NCBI GenBank assembly: GCA_944470555.2
Contig: OX104130.1
Coordinates: forward strand, 58,933,491-58,997,490
Reading direction: 5' to 3'
DNA length: 64,000 nt
Origin: Heterobilharzia americana
Lineage: Eukaryota; Platyhelminthes; Trematoda; Strigeidida; Schistosomatidae
Position numbers and translations under genes: made by a program. The notes under the pieces are model-generated. The model made no database searches, was not told the origin of the DNA, and saw nothing but the letters and a program-made list of their open reading frames with translations. Shown here piece by piece: positions 37,416-49,560 of the stretch. How positions within the stretch are numbered: the first letter of the stretch is position 1; every line of letters begins with the position of its first letter.

Positions 37416-37839
37416 TCATTGTTGAGTATCTGTCCTCATGGCCACCAGGTTTGCCCACTAGTCACGGCTTCTCAGTGGAACTTCGGGAATCATCTCTCAA
37501 AGCTAGTCACTAATGAGCACTATTTCAATTGAATTTGAGGGCATGTGGGGATTTAGAGATTTTTCCATAATTGGGTGGCTACATACAGCAAAACAAAATC
37601 TGATTCAATTTGTGTGCCCTAGATTTCACACTATCTCCAGCCCTGATATTTAAGAAGATGGACCTAATTTCCTTAAAAACAGAATATTATATAGATTTTG
37701 TAACGAATATATTTTACATTATATCAATAGAAGTATTTCGACTGGTATACATGCATATTTTATGTTGAATACATTTCTAAGGAATATTGATTTACATTAT
37801 AATGTAAATACTGGTCCTTGACGAGTCATGAAGTTTTAC

Positions 37840-38036
37840 TTTCAACAACAGATTATACCGCCAAAGAAATGCAGTGACAGTGGGAAATTCTTCAAGATCT
37901 ATTCTTGCAGATATGTTTATGGCTAACTTGAAAACACTCAAATTAGCTATAGCCATAAGTCAAACTACAGTGTGTAACAGGTATGTTGACGAAAAGTTTG
38001 TTTTTTTAATGACATGAATCGTGCAGTAACCCTGCT
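37840..38036 (+). mobile_element. Penelope-like RT fragment, 5' part, interrupted by a LINE
   Basis: The frame reads VGNSSRSILADMFMANLKTL, the family's G-SP-SP-type motif region, then NRYVDEKFVFL, in which the YVDD box is YVDE. A one-base shift follows, then RAVTLLKIFN. The copy is cut by the RTE insertion at 38051-39423 and resumes at 39424. Confidence 0.7.
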
Positions 38037-38050
38037 GAAAATATTCAATA

Positions 38051-39423
38051 TTATTATTATTATTATTAGTCCCTTGGGTTCCTAGTGGAACATAGGGCTT
38101 CAGTAGCACGCCTCCAGTGACCTCTGTTCTCTGAGATCTTTTGAACCTGGTCCCACGACAGCCCAGAAGCTCTCATTTCCTGCTCGCACGACCTCCTCCA
38201 TGTCACCCTTGGACGTCCAACTCGTCGCTTCCCATGGGGATTCCACTCGAGGGCCTGACGCGTGATGTCCTCAGTCGGCCTTCTCAGTGCATGGCCAATC
38301 CATCTCCACTTCTTCCTGCATATTTGTTGCGTGATAGGTTCTTGGTTGGTTCGTTCCCAGAGTTCCTTGTTGCTTATTTTTTCTGGCCATCTGATCTTCA
38401 GCAGCGAGCGTAAGCAGTTGTTGATGAATGTCTGTAGTTTATTGGAAATACCTTTCGTGACGCGCCAAGTCTCTGAGCCATACAAGAGCACTGACTTGAC
38501 GTTGGTGTTGAAAATCCGTATCTTGTTCCGCATGCTGAGTGCAGAAGATCTCCACACTGGTTTCAGGCTAATGAATGCCTGTCTTGCTTTTCCGATTCTG
38601 ACCTTGACATCCTCGTCCGTCCCGCCTGTAGTTGAAACAGTGCTTCCTAGATAAGTGAAGGAGGTTACTTCCTTTAAGTTTCTCCCGTTGATGGTGACTG
38701 GAGTTTGTTGTTGTTGTTGATGGTGGTGGTGCGGTATCTTCATCACTTCTGTCTTCTCTATATTCACCTGAAGTCCCGTCTTCGCTGCCTCTTCTATCAA
38801 CTTGTTAGTTTTTGCCTGCAGATCTTCAAGTTTATGTGACATTAGGCATAAGTCATCGGCGAAATCCAAGTCTTCTAGGTTCTTTTCCGTCGTCCAGTGT
38901 ATCCCCCTCTTCTCGCTGCCTACTGTTTGCTGCATGATCCAGTCCACCACAATAAGGAATATCATGGGGGATAGTAGGTGGCAACCTTGTTTCACTCCTG
39001 TCTTCACTTCAAAGGCATCACTGAGCTTCCCATTGTGGATTACTTGGCATGTGGCATCTTCATATAGTTGTTGAATGAGGCGGATAAAGGTTTGCGGCAC
39101 TCCGTAGTAATGAAGCAGCTTCCAAATTACCTCTCGGTCGACGCTGTCAAAGGCCTTCTCAAAGTCGATGAAGTTGAGGTGGAGAGGTGATTGCCATTCT
39201 ATGCTCTGTTCTATGATGATGTGTAGTGTAGCGTTGCAATTTGGTCTGCACATGATTTGTACTTCCTGAAGCCTGCCTGTTCCGGTCGTAGTTTTGAATC
39301 CAGTGCATCCCTTAGCCTCTCCAGGATGATGCGGCTTAATATTTTACTTGGGGTGGACAGGAGAGTGATTCCGCGCCAGTTCTTGCAAGCACTGAGGTCT
39401 CCCTTCTTCGGCAGTTTGACAAG
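38051..39423 (-). mobile_element. 5'-truncated RTE-clade LINE insertion with perfect target-site duplication
   Basis: The insertion lies on the minus strand, ending in a (TAA)n tail at 38051-38068 as RTE elements do. It is flanked by a perfect 14-base duplication, GAAAATATTCAATA, at 38037-38050 and 39424-39437. It carries only the RT half of the element and the C-terminal domain. Its coding part has just one frameshift, so it is clearly younger than the other LINE copies in the window. The target is an older PLE reverse-transcriptase sequence. Confidence 0.93.
38066..39253 (-). CDS. RTE-type LINE reverse transcriptase, 5'-truncated, 395 codons open
   Basis: The frame covers most of the reverse transcriptase. 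It shows motif A (NFIDFEKAFDSVDRE), motif B (GVKQGCHLLSPMIF), the catalytic FADD box (EDLDFADDLCLMSH) and thumb (LQVNIEKTEVMKIP). A C-terminal region of unknown function is typical of this family (GKRRVGRPRVTWRRSCEQEM) and ends in STRNPRD. A His/Gln run (HHHHQQQQQ) sits in a loop after the palm. The upstream RT fingers (LRDALDSKLRPEQAGFRKY) continue at 39211-39423 in another frame, with the shift near 39245. The endonuclease half is absent, so the copy cannot move itself. The methionine reported at the start is internal, not a real initiation site. Confidence 0.9.
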   Translation of the reverse strand: MCRPNCNATLHIIIEQSIEWQSPLHLNFIDFEKAFDSVDREVIWKLLHYYGVPQTFIRLIQQLYEDATCQVIHNGKLSDAFEVKTGVKQGCHLLSPMIFLIVVDWIMQQTVGSEKRGIHWTTEKNLEDLDFADDLCLMSHKLEDLQAKTNKLIEEAAKTGLQVNIEKTEVMKIPHHHHQQQQQTPVTINGRNLKEVTSFTYLGSTVSTTGGTDEDVKVRIGKARQAFISLKPVWRSSALSMRNKIRIFNTNVKSVLLYGSETWRVTKGISNKLQTFINNCLRSLLKIRWPEKISNKELWERTNQEPITQQICRKKWRWIGHALRRPTEDITRQALEWNPHGKRRVGRPRVTWRRSCEQEMRASGLSWDQVQKISENRGHWRRATEALCSTRNPRD

Positions 39424-39530
39424 GAAAATATTCAATAAGACATGTACAAATATTAAGTTTACTATGAAACATGATACAAGTTATGAATCGCATTTCCTCC
39501 TACTTGCGACTCCGACGAAGAACAAATAGG
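39424..39530 (+). mobile_element. Penelope-like RT fragment, 3' part beyond the LINE insertion
   Basis: After one copy of the target duplication the frame continues as NKTCTNIKFTMKHDTSYESH. This fits the post-catalytic segment of Penelope RTs (FTxExE). It is in the same frame as the end of the part at 38036 once the insertion is ignored. A stop follows at about 39527. Confidence 0.65.
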
Positions 39531-39956
39531 TCGTGTTGGAGATCTGTCTGCAGAAATGAAACATGAAGTGGACAGTATCTCCATTTCAACAGTTTCTATT
39601 TAATAAGTCACAAGTAAGGATTAGTTAAAATGGTATTTCAAAGGGCTAAGAAACTTTGTTCATCAGACAAACTAACTGAAAAATTCAGTTCATAGTGAGA
39701 TATTTGTAAGAAAACAGTTACTCTTAGAGATTTATAGGTAGAGTCAAAATGAGAACTGCAGATATAACTGCATATTTTGACCCTATATTTGGGTTATCGA
39801 CCCATCACATACACTTACGTAATACTTTCTATTCCATTTTGACTGGTCGTATATAGCAGGATGACGATCTGATTATATAAACAAAAGATAACCTGAATTT
39901 TAGAAGTTACAAGTTATTTTATTTAAAGCAACTGGTCCCTTTGATAAATTTAAAAA

Positions 39957-40417
39957 GCGTAATGAGAAGACGAAGATTATCTGAAACATGTGATGCATTA
40001 GCGCTATACATTTCGAACAATCTGATCACACATGGACTTGTCGAACTATTTATATGAAAATTTACGAAAAGGTCAATGAAGTTAATGGGAAACATAGGAA
40101 TAGGAATAGAGCTAAGTGCTTAAATTTATTGAAGCTCTTGCCATCCGTAAATTTAAACCCCCTTTATGTATACAAAAACAGTTCGTACTTACGTTGAACC
40201 TACCTTGGTAGTATTGACTTTAATTTTCATACCAAGAATAAGGTTTTTCTTTTCCTTTTCTATCTCTTCCTATTCCTATGTTTCCCATTAACTTCATTGA
40301 CCTTTTCGTAAATTTTCATATAAATAGTTCGACAAGTCCATGTGTGGTCAGGTTGTTCGAAATGTATAGCGCTAATACATTACATGTTTCAGATAATCTT
40401 CGTCTTCTCATTACGCT
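39957..40417. repeat. Inverted repeat with 155-base arms
   Basis: The left arm 39957-40110 and right arm 40264-40417 are reverse complements with about eight differences. Shared segments include GAAGACGAAGATTATCTGAA and GTCAATGAAGTTAATGGGAA. The spacer of about 150 bases is unrelated. A partial third copy of the arm lies at 54225-54285 (GTATTAGCGCTATACATTTT). No coding potential and no tRNA boxes are seen. It could be a foldback element or a rearranged repeat. Confidence 0.88.
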
Positions 40418-42059
40418 ATTTTATTTAAACTTGTTTCATTTCCTTAATCCGTATCAATAATTTCATTATGTCATCAATAGACTATCATCTTGATAAGTGA
40501 ATTATACAGATTTTATTTCTTTCTGTATATATCCTATGAATCTACAACCCGTATGAAGTTGAAAAAAAGGCAAAGAAATACAATGAATTCATCGTATTCT
40601 GCAAAACTTTTTGTTCTAGCTTTACTAGAATTTTTTAAAGGGAACCAACTGTATGAAATAACCACTTTTTGTCAATGCATCACATATGGGCTAATCAGAC
40701 ATTCAGATCAAATAATTAATGGTTCGTGTTCAAGAGAATTTGTACAAACGACTGACTGGTAAACCAGTTTTTGACAATAGCAAAGGTTTAAATCCAGTGG
40801 CTCAAGAACAAAGTAATCTGAATTAAGTAATACCCTTTAGGTTTGTCATACTTTATGGATTCATTACATAGGACATGTGCTGGATTTGCATCATACTGTG
40901 TCGTAAAGATCAGGTATACTGCAAAGGAGTAAACAGAGCAAAATTATGTTACCTGATCAAATTATAAAGCATGGAGTACATTGGACCAGTGAGTTAGAAA
41001 AAGACCCGTTGTCATGTACGTGTATGAATACCAATCTCCACTACCGCTTTCACTACTGAATGCACTTCTAATCCTATCAGCTAACAAGCACAGTACTTAC
41101 AGTTCACGTAGGCTTCTAATCCGTTTCAATGGCTTTCCTAGAAATTAGTTTGTGTTTTGGATGAAACCATTATCCATAAGCATCAAAGATGTTTAAAAGT
41201 ATTATTGAGTACGATTTATTCCTAATACTTTTAAAGGAATAAAGATTTAAATAATGTATAGTAATTTTTTCACTGACTTCCATTACAGTTTGACCTGATA
41301 TTCAACTTGAATGATGAAGATCTCATCATGCGAAAATACTAGAAATTCACATTCATCGTTTATATAAGTACACCTACCTTCATCCTGTTTTAATAATATA
41401 AAGGTGCATCGCAAATTTAAAGTTCGGTACGAAAATACGATAAAATAGTGGAAAATTGTATACACCAACAATAAGTAGGAAATAAATGAAATGTTTCAGG
41501 GGAGATCCAGGCAATTTGCGACAAAATAAATTCTTTGCGTATGAATTTATAAGGCCTGATTACAGATAAGCGACAAAGTGAAAGGATAAAAGTAGAAAAT
41601 GTGCAATATGGTAAAATGTAACTCCATGTTGGATTGTGCCATGTGGTAAACGGTATTACACTGCTATGAGCTGTATGATGTATCGAGCACAAACCAATCC
41701 GGGTGATGAAATTCAAGTTCTCACCTTTTATTTCGGAATTTGAATCAGCCTATGGGTGCATTATAGACAGACAGACAAAATCAACTTGGAACCTCGAACA
41801 CAAGTGCATTAACTGAAGTTGCCACACTACACAGTAGTATACAAAGAACAGATTGTTAGAAGAAGAATAAGATCAAAGAAGTTTAAGTTGTGTGAAGGAA
41901 TAAACAAGCTGAAGGTATGGGGTTACAGCGAATAAGGATGCTTTAGAAGACGTCAAAGACAGAAGACATGTGAGCCAATGTGACAGATTTCCAGCCGTCA
42001 CCTAGAGTGTTCAACCACTGATGTTACTAACATTTAGGTATTTCAGGTTGATATTCATC

Positions 42060-42440
42060 ATGAATTGACATCAGTTCGAGGAACACTGGGAACTTTGAAG
42101 CATTGGACAGCTGTTTTGTCCCAGTATGGGACTCCTCAGCAGCGCGCATCCACACCCCCACCATGGATGAAGCCCAAGACCTTAAGGTTCTGCGGCCAGC
42201 ATATTATCATTGGACCACTAAGTCGGAATCCGACTGTCCATATTTCTTGCTTTTGCCAGTTCATAATATATCGTGACCTTCATCCATTTCCATCATTAAA
42301 TTTCCTCATGTTCGACTCGATTGCTCCGGTTTGTCAGTAGCCTCCAAAATGAACAAATCTATGCCTACCGGTGACTAGCTTCAATTAGTGATCCCTGAAA
42401 TTCCAATGAGAAGTCGTGACCGATTCTCTGATATGTACCA
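42060..42440 (-). mobile_element. Second-family tRNA-headed SINE with best-preserved hammerhead-like core
   Basis: On the minus strand the order is a 5' segment (CGGTCACGACTTCTCATTGG), a tRNA-like head (GACTTAGTGGTCCAATGATA, degraded box B GGGCTTCATCC) and a hammerhead-like segment at 42096-42150. The latter reads CTGCTGAGGAGTCCCATACT then GGGACAAAACAGCTGTCC. Stem II pairs perfectly (five pairs, AUACU loop), the triplet is GUC and stem I can pair (GCGCUG with CAAUGC, one mismatch). The only core fault is A for G12. Confidence 0.65.
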
Positions 42441-43079
42441 CTGAGAGGTGAGACTGTATAGTGTTGAAAACTTCCATATCGATGCAGAATGACAATATAG
42501 TCTCTTCTGTCCACAGCTATTTTATATGAGTATTTAATATTAGTTCAATCATATAAAATTCTATATTGGTTGATCTAAGTAAAGTGATGACTGAATTCCA
42601 AACCGAGAATGGGTAGCGGTTAAAAGCCACTGTATGCGGCCCAATCGCAGTATAGGTGTTACTAAATTTCACCCACCCTATTCTTCTGAATACAACCTGA
42701 CTGTTATTAAACGCTTAAGTTCATAATGATTTACAGGTAACACAAATCAAAAACTTTTTCCCCTGTTAAGTAAATAAATCCAATTTATCCACCTTTATTT
42801 ATATTCACTTTTTGTGTTTATACAGGACTAGGACCATGTGCAGAAGAAATTTTATCCAGGTGTATTGATAATGCCACCAAGACAAGTTCGATGGAGAAAG
42901 GAAGTGTTAAAAATAAAAATTTTCTAGGAAATTAGTAGTGAAGATGAGCAAGAAGGGAGAAGGAGATAGAGGAAAACATTGGAAGTTTTCTGTTCCGATA
43001 TTATCCATCCTGTTGTTTGACTTTGTGTTATTGGTTTTTCCTTTACAATACTATCAAGACTGATATCTAAGTTTTGTGA

Positions 43080-45040
43080 TACAGTATGATAAATTTGCAT
43101 GGGCTTCAACAGGTAGGATTTTCTTTAAGAAACTATATTTTATATTAAGACAGAACACACTCAATAGTTTGGGAAAGAGTTACAGTCCTGAAGAGGTTAA
43201 TGTAGTGAAGTGTAATGGAAAAAATGCACCACCATTATTTTGGTATTTGTATTTCCCAATGAATATAAAACAAACGGAATTTCTTCCAACTTTGATAAGT
43301 TGTGACATTCATTCGTTATACACTGGTATTCCAAGTAATGACAGCTAGGGTACCACTGCTAATTTACTAGACTCAGACACAATATCGAGAAAAAAATGTC
43401 CACTGAATACCAGTGACACCATCAAGGCCTCAAAATTTTGCTTACAGACTACTTACTTCACACTTAAAGGAAAAGTATGCAGGTAAACTAACGGTATTGC
43501 TATGGCTTCACCTGAGTCACCTATAGTATCAAACCTATTTATGAGTAAGTTCAAAGAAAGTGTCTTTGTTCACTTGTTAAAGCGGAAAATTAAGCTGAGA
43601 AATGTTGATGACAGATTCATAATTTTAAAACGTGACTTATTCATGGTATTCTAGGATCAGTTGAAGTATAAATCACCCAGTATCAAGTCGAGTTCAGAAA
43701 AAGAAATGGATAAGGAGAAACTGCCTTTCCTTGATTGTCTTCTTCAGCGAAAAGAAAATGGATGTCTCGGTATGCCCATTTTAGGCAAAGCAACGCAGTC
43801 GAACAAATATTTAAGTCTCAATTCATCACACTCAATTAGTGCAAAGATTTCTGTTACTTCCAGTCTTTTAAGGAGATTACAAGCTCTAATAATTGTTGGA
43901 AATGAAAGAGTTAAGGAATTAAAATATGTGAACAAGACGCTTAGAAATACAACATTCTGTTAATATTAGTATTATTACAATATTAAGTCAGATAGCAAAA
44001 CTACTCCTAAATCATGGGCCTCAACAATAGTTATCCCTTACAAATCACACACATCGGATGGAACGAAAAAAGTATTCAACAAAGGCAGTATCAGTGTTCT
44101 ACACAACATCAAACACACTTCAGAGCACCTTAGTTCATTTGAGGGACGAGAACCCTCTGGATTCGTAGTCTGATTGCGTTGATAAAATACAAATACTAGG
44201 AGTGCGATGTAACATATGACAAACTTTCCGTGAAATCAAAATCAGAAAAAATGAACATCAAAGAGCTTCCACTTGACCCCCTAGAAACCCAGTGGGACTG
44301 AAAAAAACTTGAAAACACTTCAGCCATAGCTCTACATGCTATAAATTTAGGTCACAAGCCGATTCCGACAGTATCAAAATCATTGAAAAAAGCTCTAGGA
44401 ATTATACAGAACGTTTCGTAGCAGAGTGTCTGCATGTAAAGTGGAGTTAAAACTGTCTAAATAGAAAAGAAGGGATGAGAAGCAATTTGATCTGGTCTCA
44501 ACCCACCTCCACATGTTGACATAACCAACATACACGCGATAAGAACGATCAACGCATGTGTATATACATAATCAATCTGTAATTCATAAACACAATACAC
44601 TGCAATAGATATCGTCTTTGTCCAGCAATTTGAACACGCAGAATAATTCACCCAGAAGAACACATATCAAGTTATCAAATATGAGCTTAGGTATTGTGAA
44701 TTCCGGCTTACTATAACCCTGATGAACTTATTAGCATTATATATCGAAACATCAGTTGAAACAAACTTCTTTTATTTTAAATATATATACGAAAATAATT
44801 AATGTCATTTACCTAATTCTCAAATTTATTCAAACCATCAAATCCCAACTTAGTTTGGATATCTATAATTCAACACCGGTTTTGTATGTTCGGATAGTTT
44901 TACTACCAGTTAAATCAAAGACTGGAAAATAATATAAGTGGAAAAATTGACCAGAAAATTATAGAATTACCCTAGTATGACTGAAAAAAATAAATTCTGC
45001 TCGAAATGTCATCTAGTATACAGTACTGTATCATTGTGTA
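43080..45040 (+). mobile_element. Penelope-like element, longest copy: RT, GIY-YIG-region trace and 3' terminus
   Basis: The RT begins with CDIHSLYTGIPSND (family motif D-SLYT-IP). It then reads TNGIAMASPESPIVSNLFM and NVDDRFIIL (catalytic DD retained, tyrosine lost), then EKLPFLDCLLQRKENG. The thumb follows to 43963. Beyond it, around 44290-44400, NTSAIALHAINLGHKPIP resembles the end of the nuclease domain. The copy ends at about 45040 with the terminal motif CGAAATGTCATCTAGTATAC. Several stops and shifts interrupt the frame. It is antisense to the host gene. Confidence 0.8.
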
Positions 45041-45699
45041 CTATATCTAGTATGCCAATCTAACGTAGAATTACATCCTACCGCGATGGTTAAGTTCTAC
45101 ATATACAAAAAGGTTTGTGTTTCAGTAAACCTTAAGAATGAAAGTGTGTGTGTGTGTGAAAACCTACCACCAGTGCAACATGTCATATACAGTTTCAATA
45201 CAATTTCTGTTCAAAATGTCCTAAAGCTAATCCAGCTTGAAACAGATAGGTATGTAATGGAAGTCAACGTGTATCCATCTGAACTACCTTTTTTGGTAAC
45301 GAAGGGATGTAAGTTAACCTTAGGGAATAGTTAGTTATTGTGAATAATAACTACTCAACAGAAATCACTATAATACAAAGAATTAGAGATTATTAGACAA
45401 GAAAAAGATGAGTATAAGCATGATACTTACTACCTATGATCAGGTATTTGACTATACACGATGAATGGCTAGCAACGAGATGTGTAATTAACCTTATTAA
45501 ATCTGTTGTTCAAGTTTTATAGGTTCTCTAACATGAACAATATTTCCCATTAGGTTAATGACTGTTTTACGTAATACTGAAACTGATGATTCGTGTACAA
45601 CTTAAATAAACTATCACTGACCGTCATTTTGCTCGAAATGAACACATTTATAACAATGCAACTACTATCAGTACCTGATGAATATAGATATTTAATGTT

Positions 45700-45820
45700 T
45701 GAAGAGGTGGGCGCTAGGTTCGAGTTCCAGTAGGAAAGTCATCATCCACTGTGGTGTACCTGCATCCAGCTGATGAAACGAAAATAGGGAGAAAGGCAAG
45801 TCCCAGACTCCACTGTATTA
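45700..45820 (+). mobile_element. SM-alpha-like SINE 3' half
   Basis: A box B-like sequence (GGTTCGAGTTCCAG) is followed by a short body and a hammerhead segment at 45757-45812. It has CTGATGA, GAAA and a GUC triplet (GAAAGGCAAGTC), but stem II no longer pairs (AACG against GGGA). All core boxes survive while the helix is lost. Confidence 0.55.
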
Positions 45821-46382
45821 TGTGGTATTAAGTGTGCTACTGGTTGAGATTTTCTTTAATATATCCCATATTTGTGTATCATAGAAAGAACAAATCAAAA
45901 TATCTGAATGCTTGACTAATGAATTATTTAGTGAATACTCCGAAGTAATTTAATAGCTGTTTATTGCAATTATTATCAAAATAAAATTGGTTCGCTTCTC
46001 TTTTTCATCCAGTAGATTGACTTAGCATAACAGAACTACTACTCCTTTTTCTATCAAGAATGATTGAATATAATTACTCTTGATAGTTTCGTAATTTATT
46101 TTACTTGCCAAGTTAAATCAGTGAATTAATAGTCACTGTGTAGGGTATTACACGTTTTCCTTTGACAAAGACTCTACAATTTCATACATATCTATACAAC
46201 CAACTTTGATAGTAAGTAAGCATTATTTTTATCCTAACTACCGTTTACTTGCTTTGATACATTGTTTAACGAGAAAGCAGGAAAATTTTTCGTCTTATTA
46301 CTTTTATATTAGGTCTGCCTTAATAGATATGTTCGCTCTGTCCAAAGACTTTTGACAGTATTTAAAGCTTCATTAGTAAATA

Positions 46383-46661
46383 ATGATGGTATCACCACAG
46401 GATACAAGTAGCGAACATTCATCCACTTTTACTTACAGTTTTTCGTTACGAGATAACAGTAATCCAAACAGTGGAAAGCTGCTAAAATTGCTTGGAAGCA
46501 AGTATATTATCAAACCACCTAGGCAGGTTCAAACTTTACGGCTGAATTCTTCAAATCACATACAAATGCTTATCGAATTCAGACAGACTGATGCACCATT
46601 AACCTCAAGTTGCAAGTCAACACTACTTAAATATCAGCGGATCTTGAACAATCCATTGTAG
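46383..46661 (+). other. Unrecognised 92-codon open frame
   Basis: The frame begins MMVSPQDTSSEHSSTFTYSF and continues with a basic, protein-like segment (LLKLLGSKYIIKPPRQVQTL) to a TAG stop. It looks less random than its neighbours and lacks homopolymer bias. I recognise no family. It is antisense to the host gene and no splice or promoter signals were found. It may be a decayed exon, a transposon fragment or chance. Confidence 0.2.
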
Positions 46662-47098
46662 CTTCAGCCTCTTTTACATTGGAACGTCGTGTTGTTTATC
46701 CGTGGTTATTAGCGGTTCATTAATCTCATGTTAAACGTCATTACCAGAGGTTTAAACTTGGTGGTTCCCATCAAGAGTTATTGCTGTGACCAATTTAAGT
46801 TAAATGGTTTGTATTAAGTTAGAACAACTCAGTTCGATGTGCAAAATTCGTCAAGTTATATCCACTTCCACACCAGTTAGCTAAGCTACCAGTTTTTAAG
46901 TCATTCTCAAATGATTAGGTATCCGTTCAATTCTCATTTTGCTAGTTAATATACAATCGTCCTCACTCTAAAGTCTTAAAATGCACAGGAATATTTTAAA
47001 TTTTTACTGTTTTGCATAAAACAGTTTTAAAACATCATCCTTTGAAATGAAAACTAAAGAAAAGTGGTTAGGTTTTTGCAGTTTATAAATGACTGGCA

Positions 47099-47570
47099 CC
47101 AACGTCAAGTCAGTGCTTCTGTATGGTTCAGAGACTTGGCGCGTTACGAAAGGCATTTCCAATAAACTACAGACATTCAATAACAACTGCCTATGCTGGC
47201 TCGTTATTGAGGATCAGATGGCTAGAAAGGAAAAGCAACAAGGAACTCTGGCCTTCCGACTACCAACCAAGAACCTATCACCCAACAAATATGCAGTGGA
47301 AGGGAGTGGAGATGGATAGGGTATACACTAAGAAGTCCGACTGGGGACATCACGCGTCAGGCCCTCGAGTGGAATCCCATGGGAAGCTACGAGTTGGACG
47401 TCCGAGGCGAGGGTGACATGGAGGAGGTCGTGTGAGGAGGAAATGGGAGGTTGTGGGCTGTTGTGGAGCCAGTTTGAAAAGATTTGAGAGAAGAGAGTGG
47501 AATGGAGACGTGCTACTGAAGCCCTATGTTCCATTAGGAACCCAAAGGACTAATAATATAATAATAATAA
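47099..47570 (+). mobile_element. RTE-clade LINE, severely 5'-truncated 3' end
   Basis: It starts inside the C-terminal coding region (NVKSVLLYGSETWRVTKGIS) and runs to the end of the LINE (GAACCCAAAGGACTAATAAT), followed by a TAA-rich tail to about 47570. Frameshifts break it after about 40 codons. A target duplication could not be identified. Confidence 0.85.
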
Positions 47571-49560
47571 TTTTGTAGATTAGACAACAACTGAAGGATT
47601 TATTTCAATCACCTGCCGCTTCACAAACACACCTACAATGTCTCAGTGGATAGTTTAAATCTATTAGCTATTCAGTAATCTTATCTGATCTGAGGAATGC
47701 TTAACTTAGTGAAGAGTAACATTTACTTGAGCAGCAATAATCTGGTGTAATCTGAGCTTCACTTAGTATATAAGCAAAGTTCGAAAGCCCACTTACTTAC
47801 ACTAATTTTTCTTTGATTTCACTTGAAGCATAAAAATCTGATATCTAGAAAGTTAAAGGTACATAGGTTTTGCACACTAGTTAAACTAGATAGTGCTGAC
47901 AGAAGGCTAACAAACAGTAAAATCTGAGGGTTCAAAAAGCATAAAAGACTAGTCATTTCGCAGTTGACGGTTGAGGAGATAGATATGAAGAATAGTGTTC
48001 CGGGTGTGATGAAAAAATAATACCGTTTAATATAAGAGTATGCCAACGAAGTACGGAACGCTCCAAGTCATTATGAAAAGTGGTTTCAAATAAATAAATC
48101 CCAGAAACCAGTAATCAAATTACCATCAAATGCCCATTCATGACTTGCTTAGAGATAGATTTCTCAAAGTTTTTTAGAGAAGTCATAATCTATGGGGTTG
48201 GTACAGTCAAAAGTGAGACGAATACCGGCCTATTATATTAGATGCTTACTCTATATCAGAAGCTGAAGAAAATTAGAATGATCAATGGATGATAGGATTC
48301 CAATTTGGTAGCTGGAGAGCAACAGGCTATCCATGGAACTTAATGGTCTTCGACCTGATACTTCATACAGACATGAGTGTACATGGCTGAGAAGTATAGA
48401 GTTAGGAAGAGAATGCTGTTCAATTCTTCTTGTTCTTCAGTGTTGAAGCATTTGAAAGTCGTGTAAATAAGCACATCTATGTTATTATCGTAAGGAATGA
48501 TCCGAATACTTCAAATTACTGATCTATCCTCTCATACACGTATTCATCAAATCATATTGATATTCCCCTTTACCACCTTTTATGCGTACGAATATGACCC
48601 TTCACCAGCATCTGTCTAAATCCGTTTATTCTGTAGGAAATAACTAGTGTCTGTCCATTAAATTCAGATGCCGACTGTACTTTGATAACATTTCTGGTTG
48701 ACGGAAATTCAGCTGACTGATCAATATTGGATAAGATGACCTCAGTAAACATTAACTTATGATAATTCATAGAACGAGAAACGTGTTTATGCAGTTCAGA
48801 AAGATTGGACCTGAATTATCATGTCCGTATGAAATATTAAATATTCTACGGTCACTCTGTTTCATTAATCTCTAAACGAGGCAAGGGTTGATGTTTTCTT
48901 CCTAACCTCTTTCTCAACTCAGATTTGAACCAGACAGATGTGTCTGGTTTTGTAAATCACTGTAAACTCATGTTCACTGAGGACATTTCATCCTTGACTG
49001 ATCGTTCAGTTGTTTTTCTTTCAAACAAGATTGTAACAAAGGAACAGCCAGTATCTGACAGTAGATTCTGAGTAGCTTCTATCGAAACTTTTGTTACAGA
49101 GTGCAGGAATGCTTGAATTTATGAATTTTATTAGTTACCTTAATCGAGTCTCAGAAGAAAGCCATCATCTACTTCAAAACTTCCTCTATAGGCTGAAACA
49201 AGACAGTCAATGATGAGGGTATTTGTCAAAGAGGGAAGATCCATTAGGTCTATGAATGGTAAACGCATAGGATATATATTCATGATTTCCGTGAACAAAT
49301 TGGCGGAAAATCATCGCAAAATTTTTTATTACTTGACATTCCCATTTCATTTATTTGTCTTCCTCAGTTCTAGATTATACCACAAGGCATATGGTTAGCA
49401 ATCAAGTTTATCACAGACACACACGCACATATTAGTGTACCATAAGCATTTTGTGCGAGCTATTCTTGCATACCATTATGATTATTGTCTGTCGAATGGG
49501 CTTATGTTTTGACCACAATTCCCAAACCATGTCTAAAAATCTCGCATTAATGACAGATAA

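Noticed and set aside
38141..39074. Plus-strand frames across the 38-39 kb LINE
   Set aside because: The minus-strand frame carries the RT motifs, so these are shadows.
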